Assembly: GCA_934591895.1 (NCBI GenBank) | Contig: CAKTPP010000009.1 | Location: 1-64,000 of the forward strand | Direction: 5' to 3' | Length of the DNA stretch: 64,000 nt | Source of the DNA: an uncultured Oscillospiraceae bacterium | Lineage (GTDB): Bacteria > Bacillota > Clostridia > Oscillospirales > Oscillospiraceae | Part shown: in pieces, positions 1-7,666 of the stretch | Layout of the letters: each line of letters begins with the position of its first letter | How positions within the stretch are numbered: the stretch's first letter is position 1 | Translations under genes and position numbers: made by a program | The notes under the pieces: model-generated | What the model was told of the DNA's origin: nothing | The model's database searches: none | What the model saw: the letters and a program-made list of their open reading frames with translations, nothing else

Positions 1-1
1 C

Positions 2-112
2 GCCGAGCTGCGCGCCATGAAGCTGAAGGAGGCCGCCAAGAAGGTCGAGGACGGCACTGAAGAAACGCTGACCTATTCGGTTGAATTGTTTTTAAATATC
101 CAATATCGGTAG
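2..112 (+). pseudogene. 3' remnant of an IS256-family (mutator-type) transposase
   Basis: Frame 2 is open from the window edge to a TAG at 110-112. Its first ~25 residues (ELRAMKLKEAAKKVEDG, then EETLTY) match the C-terminal part of IS256-family transposases as I know them. In those proteins TLTY is followed by about 80 more residues, including an asparagine/arginine-rich stretch. Here the similarity stops at about base 80 and a short unrelated tail follows, so the gene is broken at its 3' end. The 5' part lies outside the window, so I cannot say whether the rest is intact. Confidence 0.7.
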
Positions 113-165
113 CTACTATTTGCGACGTAATAGACGTGCAATATAACCGGGAGGTGGGGGCGGAA

Positions 166-719
166 ATGAAAAAACGAAAGATTTCCAATTTTTACACCGG
201 GCTTTATGTATTTATGAGTTTTTTCTTCTTGGGCGGGACTGCTTTTTTTCATGGATTCTTACAAAGTATGTACCGAATGATCCTTCGCGCCCATATGATT
301 TCGGCTTTTTCTGTGGCGTGATTTTTATTATAGTAGGTGTAGTAGGCTTTTGTGCATCTATCTACATGGTCTTAAAGGGCGCGTTTTCGGCCGCATATAC
401 CGTGGATACAGATGGCATGACTACCTACTGGAGAAAAAACACATACCGGCTTTTGTGGACCGACTGCGTCGAGTTTGAAATCGTGCAGGTTCCGGTCAAC
501 TGGAGTACCTCGGCTGCGGTCGTATATTGCTCCACACGTGTACTTTCCCAGAAAGAAAAAGAGAATTTCTTCTGGTATCATAAGAACGATTTTGCGCACG
601 TGCAGTATTTCCAGTACAGTGATGAGGCCATTTTTCAGGAGTTTTTGCATTGCGTTCCGGAGCGGGCGCGCAATTATCTGGAAGCGGAAGCGCTCGTGCT
701 GGGCCTGCCGGGGGAGTGA
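166..719 (+). pseudogene. Frameshifted two-helix membrane protein with a C-terminal soluble domain
   Basis: Function unknown. The likely start is ATG 166, preceded by a strong GGGAGGTGGGGG ribosome binding site at 149-160. Frame 1 encodes a basic N terminus and one membrane helix (LYVFMSFFFLGGTAFF), then runs to a stop at 319-321. Frame 3 upstream of the GTG at 318 continues sensibly (WILTKYVPNDPSRPYDFG, then a second helix, IFIIVGVVGFCASIYMVL) and reads to 719. That second part ends in about 95 soluble residues rich in aromatic amino acids. The two halves join if one base is added, or the ribosome slips back one, at the T7 run 243-249. The run is phased as T TTT TTT, the classical -1 slippage heptamer. 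It could be a mutated gene, a sequencing indel or programmed frameshifting. It lies between transposase and YD-repeat relics, so it may be leftover accessory cargo. Confidence 0.6.
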
Positions 720-757
720 GTTTTTTCAGCCTTACCTTCCGGTGAAAGAAGAAGTAA

Positions 758-783
758 GCGGGCGGTGCAACAGCACCGCCCGC
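758..783 (+). terminator. GC-rich hairpin after the frameshifted gene
   Basis: A perfect 11-bp stem (GCGGGCGGTGC / GCACCGCCCGC) with a 4-base loop lies 38 bases after the stop at 719. No clean T-run follows, so terminator activity is uncertain. Confidence 0.45.
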
Positions 784-802
784 GTTCTCCCGTGTTCTAT
801 TT

Positions 803-963
803 ATCCTGTCCCGCATGACCTACGGCAATGGCGACAGTGTCAGCTACACCTATGACGCGTTTGACAGGCAGCGGCGCCAGGCACACGCAAAAGACACAGA
901 CTGGACACAGGATCTTTTCAGATTCTTCAACATTCGCACCGGCGCGGCGGATATACTAAGCAG
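803..963 (+). pseudogene. Relic of a YD-repeat (RHS-type) protein
   Basis: Frame 2 reads ILSRMTYGNGDSVSYTYDAF followed by DRQ at about 803-873. This is a recognisable YD/RHS repeat unit (YGNGD...Y.YD...R). Past about 875 the resemblance is lost, and the frame ends at a TGA just before the next gene. There is no ribosome binding site or start of its own. I read it as a fragment of a much larger RHS/YD-repeat wall or toxin-delivery protein that has been deleted. It could in principle be chance similarity, but the motif spacing argues against that. Confidence 0.55.
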
Positions 964-990
964 GTGAATGAACGAGGGAGGTCTTGCACT

Positions 991-1965
991 ATGTGTACCG
1001 CAGCGACTTACTGCAACGGTGATTTTTATTTCGGCCGCAATCTGGACTACGAATTTTCCTACGGCGAGCACGTGACGATCATGCCGCGCAACTATCCCAT
1101 CCGCCTGCACGGCGGCGCGCTCGACCGGCATCATGCCATGATCGGCATGGCGCATATCCAAAACGACTATCCGCTCTATTATGATGCGGTCAACGAAAAG
1201 GGACTGTGCATCGCGGGGCTGAACTTCGTCGGCAACGCGGTGTATCCGCCGGTGAAGCGGGGCGTGGCTTCAGTCGCGCAGTATGCGCTCATCCCGTGGC
1301 TGCTCGGCACGTGCGCCAACGTCGCCGAGGCGCGCAGTGCGCTCGCGCGTGTGGTCATCGACGGCACGCCCTTTGCTCCCGAGCTGCCGTGCGCGCAGCT
1401 GCACTGGCTCATTGCCGACCGCAGCGGCTGCATCGCGGTCGAGTCCACGGCGGATGGTCTGCACGTTTACGACGACCCTGCCGGTGTGCTGACGAACAAC
1501 CCGCCGTTCCCGCAGCAGATGGCTGCGCTGCGCAATTATACCCGCCTGAGCCCGAGCCAGCCGCCGGCAGATTTTTGCGGCGTGCCGGTCACGCTCGACA
1601 GCCGCGGCATGGGTGCGCTCGGTCTGCCGGGCGACCTGTCGTCGCCCTCGCGGTTCGTGCGCGCGGCGTTCGTGCGCGCCAACGCCCGGGCGGCGCAGAC
1701 GGAGGACGCCAACGTCAGCCAGTTTTTCCACATCCTCACGAGCGTGGAGCAGCAGCGCGGCTGCTGTGAGCTGGACGACGGTCAGTTTGAGATCACGCTC
1801 TATTCCAGCTGCTGCAACGCGGATCAGGGCATCTATTATTACACGACCTATGATAACCGCCAGATCACCGGCGTGAAGCTCCATGCTGCCGATCTCGACA
1901 GCGCACGGCTCACAGCGTATCCGCTCGTGGACACGCAGCAGATCCGCTGGGAAAACGGCGTTTGA
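991..1965 (+). CDS. bsh: Choloylglycine hydrolase family protein (bile salt hydrolase / penicillin V acylase)
   Basis: An N-terminal-nucleophile amidase of the family that removes glycine or taurine from conjugated bile salts, or cleaves penicillin V or acyl-homoserine lactones. The start at ATG 991, with GGGAGG at 976-981, places the nucleophile at Cys2 (MCTAATYCNGD) so that removal of Met exposes it; an upstream in-frame GTG at 964 would not. Family active-site positions are present: Arg16 and Asp19 (FGRNLD), Asn82, Asn170 (LTNNPPF) and Arg221 (SPSRFVRA). The length of 324 residues is typical. It has no signal peptide, so it is cytoplasmic. It is transcribed alone and closed by a strong terminator at 1993-2019. 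The family fits a gut organism; bile-salt versus penicillin-V preference cannot be read from the sequence. Confidence 0.9.
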   Translation: MCTAATYCNGDFYFGRNLDYEFSYGEHVTIMPRNYPIRLHGGALDRHHAMIGMAHIQNDYPLYYDAVNEKGLCIAGLNFVGNAVYPPVKRGVASVAQYALIPWLLGTCANVAEARSALARVVIDGTPFAPELPCAQLHWLIADRSGCIAVESTADGLHVYDDPAGVLTNNPPFPQQMAALRNYTRLSPSQPPADFCGVPVTLDSRGMGALGLPGDLSSPSRFVRAAFVRANARAAQTEDANVSQFFHILTSVEQQRGCCELDDGQFEITLYSSCCNADQGIYYYTTYDNRQITGVKLHAADLDSARLTAYPLVDTQQIRWENGV

Positions 1966-1992
1966 CGGCGCAGGAACTTCTTATATCGCTTG

Positions 1993-2019
1993 ACAGCCCG
2001 CCGGAAGGCGGGCTGTTTT
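1993..2019 (+). terminator. Intrinsic terminator of the choloylglycine hydrolase gene
   Basis: A 10-bp perfect stem (ACAGCCCGCC / GGCGGGCTGT) with a GGAA loop, followed by TTT, 28 bases after the stop codon. Confidence 0.9.
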
Positions 2020-2082
2020 GCACATTCGGCAGGAAATGCGCAGGAAAAATGTGCATTTTTGGTCGATTTTTAAATATTTAAA

Positions 2083-2111
2083 TTGACGCGGAGGCGCAAA
2101 ACGGGTATAAT
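2083..2111 (+). promoter_or_regulatory. Sigma-A-type promoter for the LtaS-type gene
   Basis: TTGACG (2083-2088) and TATAAT (2106-2111) are separated by 17 bases, about 60 bases upstream of the start at 2175. Confidence 0.85.
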
Positions 2112-2174
2112 GCTAAATACTTTTGTAACATTTTACGCAGATGTTATCTGCACTCCCCTGAAAGGATGTTTCGC

Positions 2175-4100
2175 ATGGCAACCGTTTCTGCGCCGGCCAA
2201 GCGCGCGCGGCGGCTGCGCCCGGCACCGCTGTGGCTGAGCCTGCTGCTGGCGTTTCTGGCGTATTTTCTTCTGGATTTTTCCCTGCGTCTGTTTTACGGC
2301 GCGATGAGCAGCGTCTCGCTCTGGGCGTGGCAGCCGCTCGTGTTCACCCTGCTTTGGTCGGGCGTGATGACCGCGATCGCGGCGCTGCTGCCGCGCGTGG
2401 GACGGCGGGTATTCCTGCTGGTCACGTTTGTGCCGTTTCTGCTGCTGACCGTTGCGCACTGCGTGCTCTATCAGCTCACGGGCTCGTGCTTCTCCTTTGC
2501 CGACCTCGCCTATGCGGGCGACGGCGTGCGCTTTATCAGCCTGTCGTATTTTCGCCTCAAGGCGGGGGAGTGGATCAGCCTCGCGGTGTGTCTGGCGCTG
2601 ATGCTCTGCGCCGTGATCTTCACGTCGAAGACGCGCCCCGGCCGCCGCGGCCGGATCGCGGCGGCTGTGCTGGCCGTCGTGTGCGCGGCGGGCATTGTCA
2701 TCGTCCACGCTGTTTTGCTGCATACGGACGCGGAGGCCAACACATCGGAGACCTTCAGCTGGGACACTGCCGGGAGCAAGATCGAGCACGTGGACACCTA
2801 CACGGAGTTTACCAACGCCAACCGCTGCCTGATGAGCACCGGCGTGTATCAGTACACCGTGCGCGGCGCGGCCGTGACGATCTGGCCGCAGCGCACGGCG
2901 GAGGCTGAGCGCTGCGAGGAGCTCGATGCATATTATGCTGCGCACCCCAAGCAGACAGCCGACACGCCGATGACCGGCGCGTTTGCGGATAAAAACCTGA
3001 TCCTCATCATGATGGAATCCATCGATGATTGGCTCGTGACGCCGGAGTATATGCCGAATCTCTGGCGGATGGAGCAGGAGGGACTGTATTTCCCCAACTA
3101 CTATGCGCCGATGTTCCTTGCCGCCGGCACGTTCAACGCCGAGTTTACGGCCAACACCGGCCTGATCGCGCCGCAGACCGGCGCGCGCAACGCGATGTAC
3201 GCCGAAAACGCCATGCCGTATTCGCTGGCGAATCTGTTCCGCAGCGCGGGCTATCGCGCCGAGTCGTATCATTCCGCGAGCCCGAGCATCTATAACCGCG
3301 GCGAGATCCACCTGAATTTCGGCTTCACGGCCTACAACAATTTCGTTGAGCTCGGCATGGACGACTACATGCGCGACTCGCAGCTGCTCAACGGCTACGA
3401 CCGGATCGTCTCGGACGAGCCGTTTTTCAGCTTCATCATCACGTATTCCGGCCACGGCCCGTACACGACTGAGCTGCAGAACATCGCCGAGCCGCACCTT
3501 GAGCGCGCCCGTGCGGTGATCGACTACAGCGCCGTGCCGTATGCGACCGAGGCGCAGAAGGAGGAATACACCCATGCCGTGGCGCATGCCATGGAGACGG
3601 ATGCGTTCATCGGCGGCCTGCGCGCGCGGCTGGAGGCCGACGGTCATGCCGAGGACACGGTGCTCATGCTGTTCACGGATCACTACTGCAAGTATTTTTC
3701 CGATGCGGAGTTTATCAACGCCATCAAGGGCGAGACGGATCACAACATGCTCATGAACGTGCCGTTCATGATCTGGACGGAGGGCATCACGCCGCAGGTT
3801 TATGATAAGTATGTCAGCATCATGGACATCGCGCCGACGGTCGTGGATCTGTTTTCGCTCGATGCCGACCTGCGCTATTATATCGGCAGCGATATGTTCG
3901 GCCACGACGGCGGCGTGGTCTATTTCCGCGACTACGCGTGGTATGACGGCGAGACCTATGACACCGGAAACGGCACCACGAGCAATCCGGCCGTGCTGGA
4001 CATGCGCCGGCAGGTGCGCGAGCAGGTCGACGTCTCACAGGATACGTTCCGCTGTGACTACTTCGCTTACCTGAAGCGGCGCGGGCTCTCCCATCCATAG
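2175..4100 (+). CDS. LtaS-type sulfatase-fold membrane enzyme (lipoteichoic/polyglycerolphosphate synthase-like)
   Basis: A 641-residue protein with about five N-terminal membrane helices (to about residue 180) and a large extracellular alkaline-phosphatase-superfamily domain. The domain opens with NLILIMMESIDDW; Glu281 is a likely metal ligand. It carries the nucleophile motif GTFNAEF (Thr319), corresponding to the catalytic threonine of LtaS. Near residue 515, LMLFTDHYCKYF matches the metal-binding DH region. LtaS enzymes transfer glycerol phosphate from phosphatidylglycerol to build lipoteichoic acid, and relatives act as phosphoglycerol transferases on glycans; the exact acceptor is not deducible. 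ATG 2175 is chosen because AAAGGA at 2161-2166 lies 8 bases upstream; the earlier ATG at 2166 overlaps that site. It has its own promoter and terminator, so it is probably monocistronic. Confidence 0.85.
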   Translation: MATVSAPAKRARRLRPAPLWLSLLLAFLAYFLLDFSLRLFYGAMSSVSLWAWQPLVFTLLWSGVMTAIAALLPRVGRRVFLLVTFVPFLLLTVAHCVLYQLTGSCFSFADLAYAGDGVRFISLSYFRLKAGEWISLAVCLALMLCAVIFTSKTRPGRRGRIAAAVLAVVCAAGIVIVHAVLLHTDAEANTSETFSWDTAGSKIEHVDTYTEFTNANRCLMSTGVYQYTVRGAAVTIWPQRTAEAERCEELDAYYAAHPKQTADTPMTGAFADKNLILIMMESIDDWLVTPEYMPNLWRMEQEGLYFPNYYAPMFLAAGTFNAEFTANTGLIAPQTGARNAMYAENAMPYSLANLFRSAGYRAESYHSASPSIYNRGEIHLNFGFTAYNNFVELGMDDYMRDSQLLNGYDRIVSDEPFFSFIITYSGHGPYTTELQNIAEPHLERARAVIDYSAVPYATEAQKEEYTHAVAHAMETDAFIGGLRARLEADGHAEDTVLMLFTDHYCKYFSDAEFINAIKGETDHNMLMNVPFMIWTEGITPQVYDKYVSIMDIAPTVVDLFSLDADLRYYIGSDMFGHDGGVVYFRDYAWYDGETYDTGNGTTSNPAVLDMRRQVREQVDVSQDTFRCDYFAYLKRRGLSHP

Positions 4101-4111
4101 ACGTGCAGTCA

Positions 4112-4146
4112 AAAGCTCCCCGAATGCAGTGCATTCGGGGAGCTTT
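4112..4146. terminator. Bidirectional terminator between convergent genes
   Basis: A long near-perfect stem with a minimal loop, flanked by AAA and TTT, lies between the stop of the LtaS-type gene and the stop of the opposing kinase gene, so it can serve both. Confidence 0.9.
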
Positions 4147-4160
4147 GGTTTTCGGAGGGG

Positions 4161-6164
4161 TCAGCCGTTCATGCCGGGGATCATGTCGAGGATCGTCTTG
4201 GTCTCCTTGACGGTGACGGTGCAGGCGGCGGAGTGCGTCGTGCCGTCGGCCGCGGTGATCTGCAGGATCACGGACGTGGAGCCGACCGCAGTGCCTGTGA
4301 CGGTGACGCTGTAGGTGTCGTCCGTGCCGTTGCCTGTGCGCACCGGCTGGCCGAGCGAGACGACGCTGCCGTCGGCAGCATAGACCTTCACGGTGTCCTG
4401 CAGGCTGTCAAGATTCTGCCCGTGGATGTGGAAGGTGATCGTGCCGGTCTTCGTGCCGTTGAGGTCGAGCGCGGCGGAGTCGGTCTCGGCTTTGACGCTG
4501 TCTACGCGCGAGGGTGCCTTGACGGTGATCTGGCACGTGGCGGTGCAGCTGCCGGCGGAGGCCGTGATCGTAACGGAGCCGGCGCTTGTCGCGATGACGA
4601 TGCCCTTTTTCACGGTGGCGATGTTCGGGTCGCTGCTGGCCCAGGAGACGAGCTCATCCGGGGCGTTTGCGGGCTGTATGGTCGCCTTGAGCGTGAGCGA
4701 ATCGCCGATCTGCATCTCGGCCTTGTCCTGATCGAGCTTGAGGCTCTTGACCTCAATGGCGTCGTTCGTGACGGTGATGGTGCAGTCGGCCGAGTGTTTG
4801 CCGGCCTTAACGGTGATCTTGGCCTTGCCCTCGGTCACGCCGGTGACGACGCCGTCCTTCACGGTGGCGACGGCGGCGTTGCTGCTCGACCAGGTGAGCG
4901 TCTCATCCTTGAGCTCCTGCCCGCTTGCGTCGAGCACGGTCGCCGTGAGCGTGAGTGTGTCCTGCGGGGCGATCTCGGCCTTTTCGTGGTCGAGCGTGAC
5001 CGAGTCGACACCGGACTTGCCGCCCTGCAGCGCCATGACCAGGATCAGCGCGATGAGCGCCACGACGACGAGCGAGCCGAGGATGATGGCGGCGGTCTTT
5101 TTCGGGCTGCGCTTCGGCTGCGCGTCCTCCGTCTCGACCGGCACGGCCTTGCGCTGCGCCTTCGGCTTCGAGCCGGGGAACGTGTCGGGCGCGGCGGGGG
5201 CGGGGGCGGGGGCTTCCCGCCGGACGGGCTGCTGCTGCGGCTGCGCGGCTGCGGCGCGGCGCGCCACGGCGAGCAGAGCCGCGCGGAACTCCTCCACGGA
5301 GGCGTAGCGCTGCGCCGGATCGTCGGCGCAGGCGCGCATGACGATGTTTTTCAGCGCCTGACTGCCGTGCAGCGGCTCGGGCAGCGGGTCACCGCGCAGC
5401 CGCTGCTCGCGCGCGATGGCGAGATCCGAGGCTTCCACCGCCGTCGGCGGCAGCGGAACAAACGGGATGCGCCGATCGTTGAGCGCCCAGTAGAGCACCA
5501 TGCCCACGGAGTAGAGGTCGCTCGCGGGCGAGACGGGCGCACCGCACAGCACCTCGGGCGCCATGAAATCGTTCGTGTTATCGACGGCGGAAAACTGCGC
5601 CATGCCGAAATCGCCCAGCTTATAGGTGACCTGCTCGTTGAAGTTGCCGCCGCCGACAAAGACGTTGCGGGGCTTGATGTCGCCGTGCACGATGCCGCGA
5701 CGATGGCAGCTCTCGAGCGCGCTGCACAGCCCTGCGCCGAGCCGGATGATGTCCGCCTCTCCGTGCGGGTGGTTGCGCAGGTATTCCGGCAGGGACGGCA
5801 GCAGCTCCGTGCGCACGTAGATGTCCCAGCCGTGCCCGTCGGGATGCGTGCGGATGACATGATCCTCGCACCGCAGCAGGTTGGGATCGTCGCTGATGGC
5901 GTCGACTGCCATGAGCTGCCGCGCGATCGTCTCCACCTGCCGGTGGAGCAGGGCGGTCACCTCCTCGGGGGAGCGCCCCTCGGCGACCAGCGCGTCAAAA
6001 TCCTCCGGCCCGGCCGGGACCGACAGCACCTTGAGCGCCGCGTGATCCACCATGCCGAAGCCGTCGTCGCGCGCAATCTCGTACACCGTCCCGTAGGAAT
6101 CACCGCCGAGCGTGCGCACGGGCGTCCAATTCTGATAGTCCAGATTGCGGAACCGTTCTTCCAT
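4161..6164 (-). CDS. Transmembrane serine/threonine protein kinase with extracellular Big_2-type Ig-like domains
   Basis: A 667-residue Hanks-type kinase. The kinase domain (about 15-300) has a glycine-rich loop (GGDSYGTVYE), the ATP lysine (ALKVL, Lys45), a catalytic loop HGDIKPRN (Asp162) and DFG (185-187) followed by APEVL. A basic, Pro/Ala-rich linker leads to one membrane helix at about 357-379. Outside are two clear bacterial Ig-like (Big_2) domains, about 386-466 and 471-550, each with the 'WSSSN..VATV..G.V.....G' pattern, and a third Ig-like region to the end. The usual clostridial kinase PrkC carries PASTA domains that bind muropeptides; their replacement by Ig-like domains suggests a different extracellular cue, possibly glycan or protein contact. 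HGD instead of HRD in the catalytic loop occurs in active relatives. No partner phosphatase gene is adjacent. Confidence 0.9.
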   Translation of the reverse strand: MEERFRNLDYQNWTPVRTLGGDSYGTVYEIARDDGFGMVDHAALKVLSVPAGPEDFDALVAEGRSPEEVTALLHRQVETIARQLMAVDAISDDPNLLRCEDHVIRTHPDGHGWDIYVRTELLPSLPEYLRNHPHGEADIIRLGAGLCSALESCHRRGIVHGDIKPRNVFVGGGNFNEQVTYKLGDFGMAQFSAVDNTNDFMAPEVLCGAPVSPASDLYSVGMVLYWALNDRRIPFVPLPPTAVEASDLAIAREQRLRGDPLPEPLHGSQALKNIVMRACADDPAQRYASVEEFRAALLAVARRAAAAQPQQQPVRREAPAPAPAAPDTFPGSKPKAQRKAVPVETEDAQPKRSPKKTAAIILGSLVVVALIALILVMALQGGKSGVDSVTLDHEKAEIAPQDTLTLTATVLDASGQELKDETLTWSSSNAAVATVKDGVVTGVTEGKAKITVKAGKHSADCTITVTNDAIEVKSLKLDQDKAEMQIGDSLTLKATIQPANAPDELVSWASSDPNIATVKKGIVIATSAGSVTITASAGSCTATCQITVKAPSRVDSVKAETDSAALDLNGTKTGTITFHIHGQNLDSLQDTVKVYAADGSVVSLGQPVRTGNGTDDTYSVTVTGTAVGSTSVILQITAADGTTHSAACTVTVKETKTILDMIPGMNG

Positions 6165-6222
6165 GTGCGATCTGCACCGCCTTCCATATCAGGGTAAAAA
6201 TCTGTTTATAAAACCAACTTAC

Positions 6223-6251
6223 ATTATACTGAATCCGACGGCAATCTGCAA
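6223..6251 (-). promoter_or_regulatory. Promoter of the kinase gene
   Basis: On the minus strand TTGCAG (6246-6251) and TATAAT (6223-6228) are separated by 17 bases, about 60 bases ahead of the start at 6164. Confidence 0.75.
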
Positions 6252-6365
6252 GAGGCGCGTGCAGGGAAAATGGGCGCATTTTTTCTTTCGGCCGGAAAAT
6301 GCTGCCTGCGGGCGTCATTTTTTACCCAAACGCCGGATAACCATGCCAAATTTGTAAAGAGAACC

Positions 6366-6394
6366 TTGACTTTTGTTTAAGATTTGACTATGAT
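6366..6394 (+). promoter_or_regulatory. Promoter of the flavodoxin-like gene
   Basis: TTGACT (6366-6371), a 17-base spacer and TATGAT (6389-6394), about 60 bases upstream of ATG 6454. Confidence 0.75.
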
Positions 6395-6453
6395 AAAACA
6401 GGAAACAAGGGATACAGTTGGTTCCGCCACAAACTGAAAGGGGATTTTTCACG

Positions 6454-7005
6454 ATGATTGACGCGATTGTTTATTCTTCGCTCTCCGGTTCCTGTGAGGA
6501 GTATGCCCAGCGCATGTCGGCCGCACTGCACATTCCGTTCTTTACGGAGAAGTCCGGCATTTGCCCGGTCGGCCGCAAGATCGCCTATATCGGCTGGCTG
6601 TTTGCCGGCAAGGTCGTCGGTCTGGACAAGGCCATGGAGCGTTATGACGTGTGCTGCGTCGTTCCGGTCGGCATGGGTGATCCGGCTGCCAACGCGGCGG
6701 ATGTCTGCCGCAAGAAAAACGGCCTCGGCTCCGACATCGCGGTGTTCCCGCTGCAGGGCCGCTTTGACCTCAAGCGTCTGCCGCTGCCGTACCGCATGAT
6801 CATGAAGATCAAGATCAAGGACATTGCCAAGCGCCTGAACGCGAAGGCCGCCAAGACCACGCTCACCGCCGGCGAGCAGGCCTGCCTGACCATGGCAACG
6901 CTTGGCCACGGCGAGCCCGCCACGTGGGACGGCATCAATGACGCCATCGCATGGGACGTCGCGCACAGCTTCCACTCCAAGTTCCCGGAGCCGAAGGTCT
7001 GCTGA
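6454..7005 (+). CDS. Flavodoxin-like domain protein
   Basis: A 183-residue protein whose N terminus (IDAIVYSSLSGSCEEYAQRM) has the beta-strand then S/T-x-S-G-x-[ST] phosphate-loop layout of flavodoxin-fold proteins. Compare the TxTGNT loop in flavodoxin and the looser loops of the protoporphyrinogen-oxidase-like flavodoxins. The middle (YDVCCVVPVGMGDPAA) resembles the next strand and FMN-contacting loop. I infer a soluble FMN-binding or FMN-derived protein; substrate and partner are unknown. ATG 6454 follows GAAAGGGG. It is flanked by its own promoter and terminator, so it is probably a single-gene unit. Confidence 0.6.
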   Translation: MIDAIVYSSLSGSCEEYAQRMSAALHIPFFTEKSGICPVGRKIAYIGWLFAGKVVGLDKAMERYDVCCVVPVGMGDPAANAADVCRKKNGLGSDIAVFPLQGRFDLKRLPLPYRMIMKIKIKDIAKRLNAKAAKTTLTAGEQACLTMATLGHGEPATWDGINDAIAWDVAHSFHSKFPEPKVC

Positions 7006-7026
7006 AATCCGTATACTGTATGCGCG

Positions 7027-7057
7027 CTGCCGGACAGAAATGTCCGGCAGATTTTTT
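7027..7057 (+). terminator. Intrinsic terminator of the flavodoxin-like gene
   Basis: A 10-bp perfect stem (CTGCCGGACA / TGTCCGGCAG), GAAA loop and a T-run right after it. Confidence 0.92.
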
Positions 7058-7111
7058 GCAGTGTGCGCTGCGGTCAGGCCGCGAACCTCTCTGCCCGATC
7101 TTCGAATGATC

Positions 7112-7373
7112 AAACAGCCGCCATCCCGTGAGGATGACGGCTGCTCAGCTTGGCAAAAGCCTCGTAGAGTTTCGCCGCCGGAGCGGCGAAAAAGAGTCCA
7201 ATCATTTTCTCAGGCGACATGTGCGGCTGAGAAAATACTTCTCAGGCTGCAAGTGTGAATTTGTGTGCCGTAGGCGCACAAATTATGCGCGCAGCAGACT
7301 GCCGCCCCTTTGTCAAAAAAGGAATACTTTTTTGACAGGCAAAACAGCCGCCATCCCGTGAGGATGACGGCTG
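7112..7373 (-). repeat. Terminator-flanked structured repeat, copy A
   Basis: Two identical 32-base copies of a terminator hairpin (7112-7143 and 7342-7373, offset 230) flank about 200 bases of structured non-coding sequence. The right-hand copy is the natural terminator of the minus-strand gene ending at 7387. Reading away from that gene, the modules are: an A/T hairpin (GTCAAAAAAG / CTTTTTTGAC, 7312-7336); a variable GC-rich arm; a 10-bp hairpin with loop CCGCACATGTCGC (7204-7236); and a hairpin of the TTTCGCCGC / GCGGCGAAA type followed by CTCTACGAGG (about 7168-7192). The same modules recur in copies B and C. Confidence 0.85.
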
Positions 7374-7386
7374 TTTTCGCTTTGAC

Positions 7387-7632
7387 TTATTTGCGCTTTT
7401 TTCTCTTGCGCTTGTCATCGGCCAGCGCCGCGTCGGAGCGGCCGGTCTCCCGCTTGGTCTCACCGCCGCCGACGTGCTCGACGATCAGCATCACCGCGCC
7501 GAGCGCGATGGGCAGCAGGTAGCCGATGCACATCGTGGCACTGCTGAACAGGTCGCCGCGCACGATGCCGACAACGATGCTGATGACGCCGAGGATGACA
7601 AGGAAGATACCCATGAACCTGGTTCTGGACAT
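7387..7632 (-). CDS. Small two-helix membrane protein
   Basis: An 81-residue hypothetical protein. It has two predicted membrane helices (FMGIFLVILGVISIVVGIV and CIGYLLPIALGAVMLIVEHV), then a charged, lysine/arginine-rich C-terminal tail ending KRKRKKRK that should face the cytoplasm. ATG 7632 is preferred over the upstream in-frame GTG 7641 because AAAGGAG lies 9 bases before the ATG and abuts the GTG. It lies 34 bases downstream of the LRR/SLH gene on the same strand and may be co-transcribed with it. No function is suggested by the sequence. Confidence 0.6.
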   Translation of the reverse strand: MSRTRFMGIFLVILGVISIVVGIVRGDLFSSATMCIGYLLPIALGAVMLIVEHVGGGETKRETGRSDAALADDKRKRKKRK

Positions 7633-7666
7633 GGCGGACACTCCTTTCCGATTGGATCAGCGCGCG

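Noticed and set aside
7128..7361. Open frames running through repeat copies A, B and C (for example the stretch with FLRRHV in A and B)
   Set aside because: Indels between copies are not multiples of three, the frame shifts in copy C, and substitutions preserve base pairing, not codons. The element is better explained as structured non-coding sequence.
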